From positions 1 through 5,095 of the forward strand of contig QAKI01000061.1 of NCBI GenBank assembly GCA_003343905.1: a DNA stretch of 5,095 bases, read 5' to 3'. This DNA is from Subdoligranulum variabile. GTDB lineage: Bacteria > Bacillota > Clostridia > Oscillospirales > Ruminococcaceae. Made by a program: the position numbers and the translations under genes. Below, one piece after another: positions 5,088-5,095 of this stretch. How positions within the stretch are numbered: position 1 is the stretch's first letter; each line of letters opens with the position of its first letter. Under the pieces are notes generated by a model. That model did no database searches and was not told where the DNA came from. It saw only the letters and a list, made by a program, of their open reading frames with translations.

Positions 5088-5095
5088 CAAATAGT

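Overview
The window reads like a piece of a Gram-negative proteobacterial chromosome. The evidence is the C-terminal end of MnmA, a LysR-type regulator, one Tat and two Sec signal peptides that only make sense with a periplasm, a YqhD-like aldehyde reductase and an MdaB-like quinone reductase. Moderate base composition plus several exported redox proteins would suit a host-associated anaerobic or microaerophilic Burkholderiales (Sutterellaceae-like) bacterium. That placement is an impression from protein style, not something the sequence proves.

Layout, all genes on the + strand: (1) 1-255, the last 84 codons of mnmA, a tRNA 2-thiouridylase and an ordinary housekeeping gene. (2) 334-1203, a LysR-family regulator with a GTG start. 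(3) 1204-1327, a regulatory gap with a good sigma70-type promoter, a 9-bp direct repeat and an inverted repeat in the leader. (4) 1328-4178, four tightly spaced genes (gaps 16, 43 and 23 nt) that look like one operon: a YqhD/butanol-dehydrogenase-type iron-containing alcohol dehydrogenase, a secreted cyclophilin-like protein, a Sec-exported KefF/MdaB-type flavodoxin-fold oxidoreductase, and a Tat-signal flavodoxin. (5) 4179-4418, a 240-nt gap with no convincing gene but two foldable segments. (6) 4419-5087, an MdaB-like NADPH:quinone reductase with an unusual C-terminal tail that overlaps a 12-bp direct repeat.

Working model (inference): the LysR protein senses a reactive small molecule (aldehyde, quinone or oxidant) and controls a detoxification/redox module. 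YqhD-like and MdaB-like enzymes would act in the cytoplasm, reducing aldehydes and quinones with NAD(P)H. Three exported proteins would act in the periplasm: two flavodoxin-fold proteins sent by two different export routes, and a small cyclophilin-fold protein with a possible disulfide. The cytoplasmic half has well-known parallels (E. coli yqhC-yqhD, mdaB, kefF). The exported flavodoxin-fold half is the least explained part, because NAD(P)H is not normally available in the periplasm and a Sec-exported protein must acquire its flavin after transport. No mobile element, CRISPR array, tRNA or rRNA was seen.
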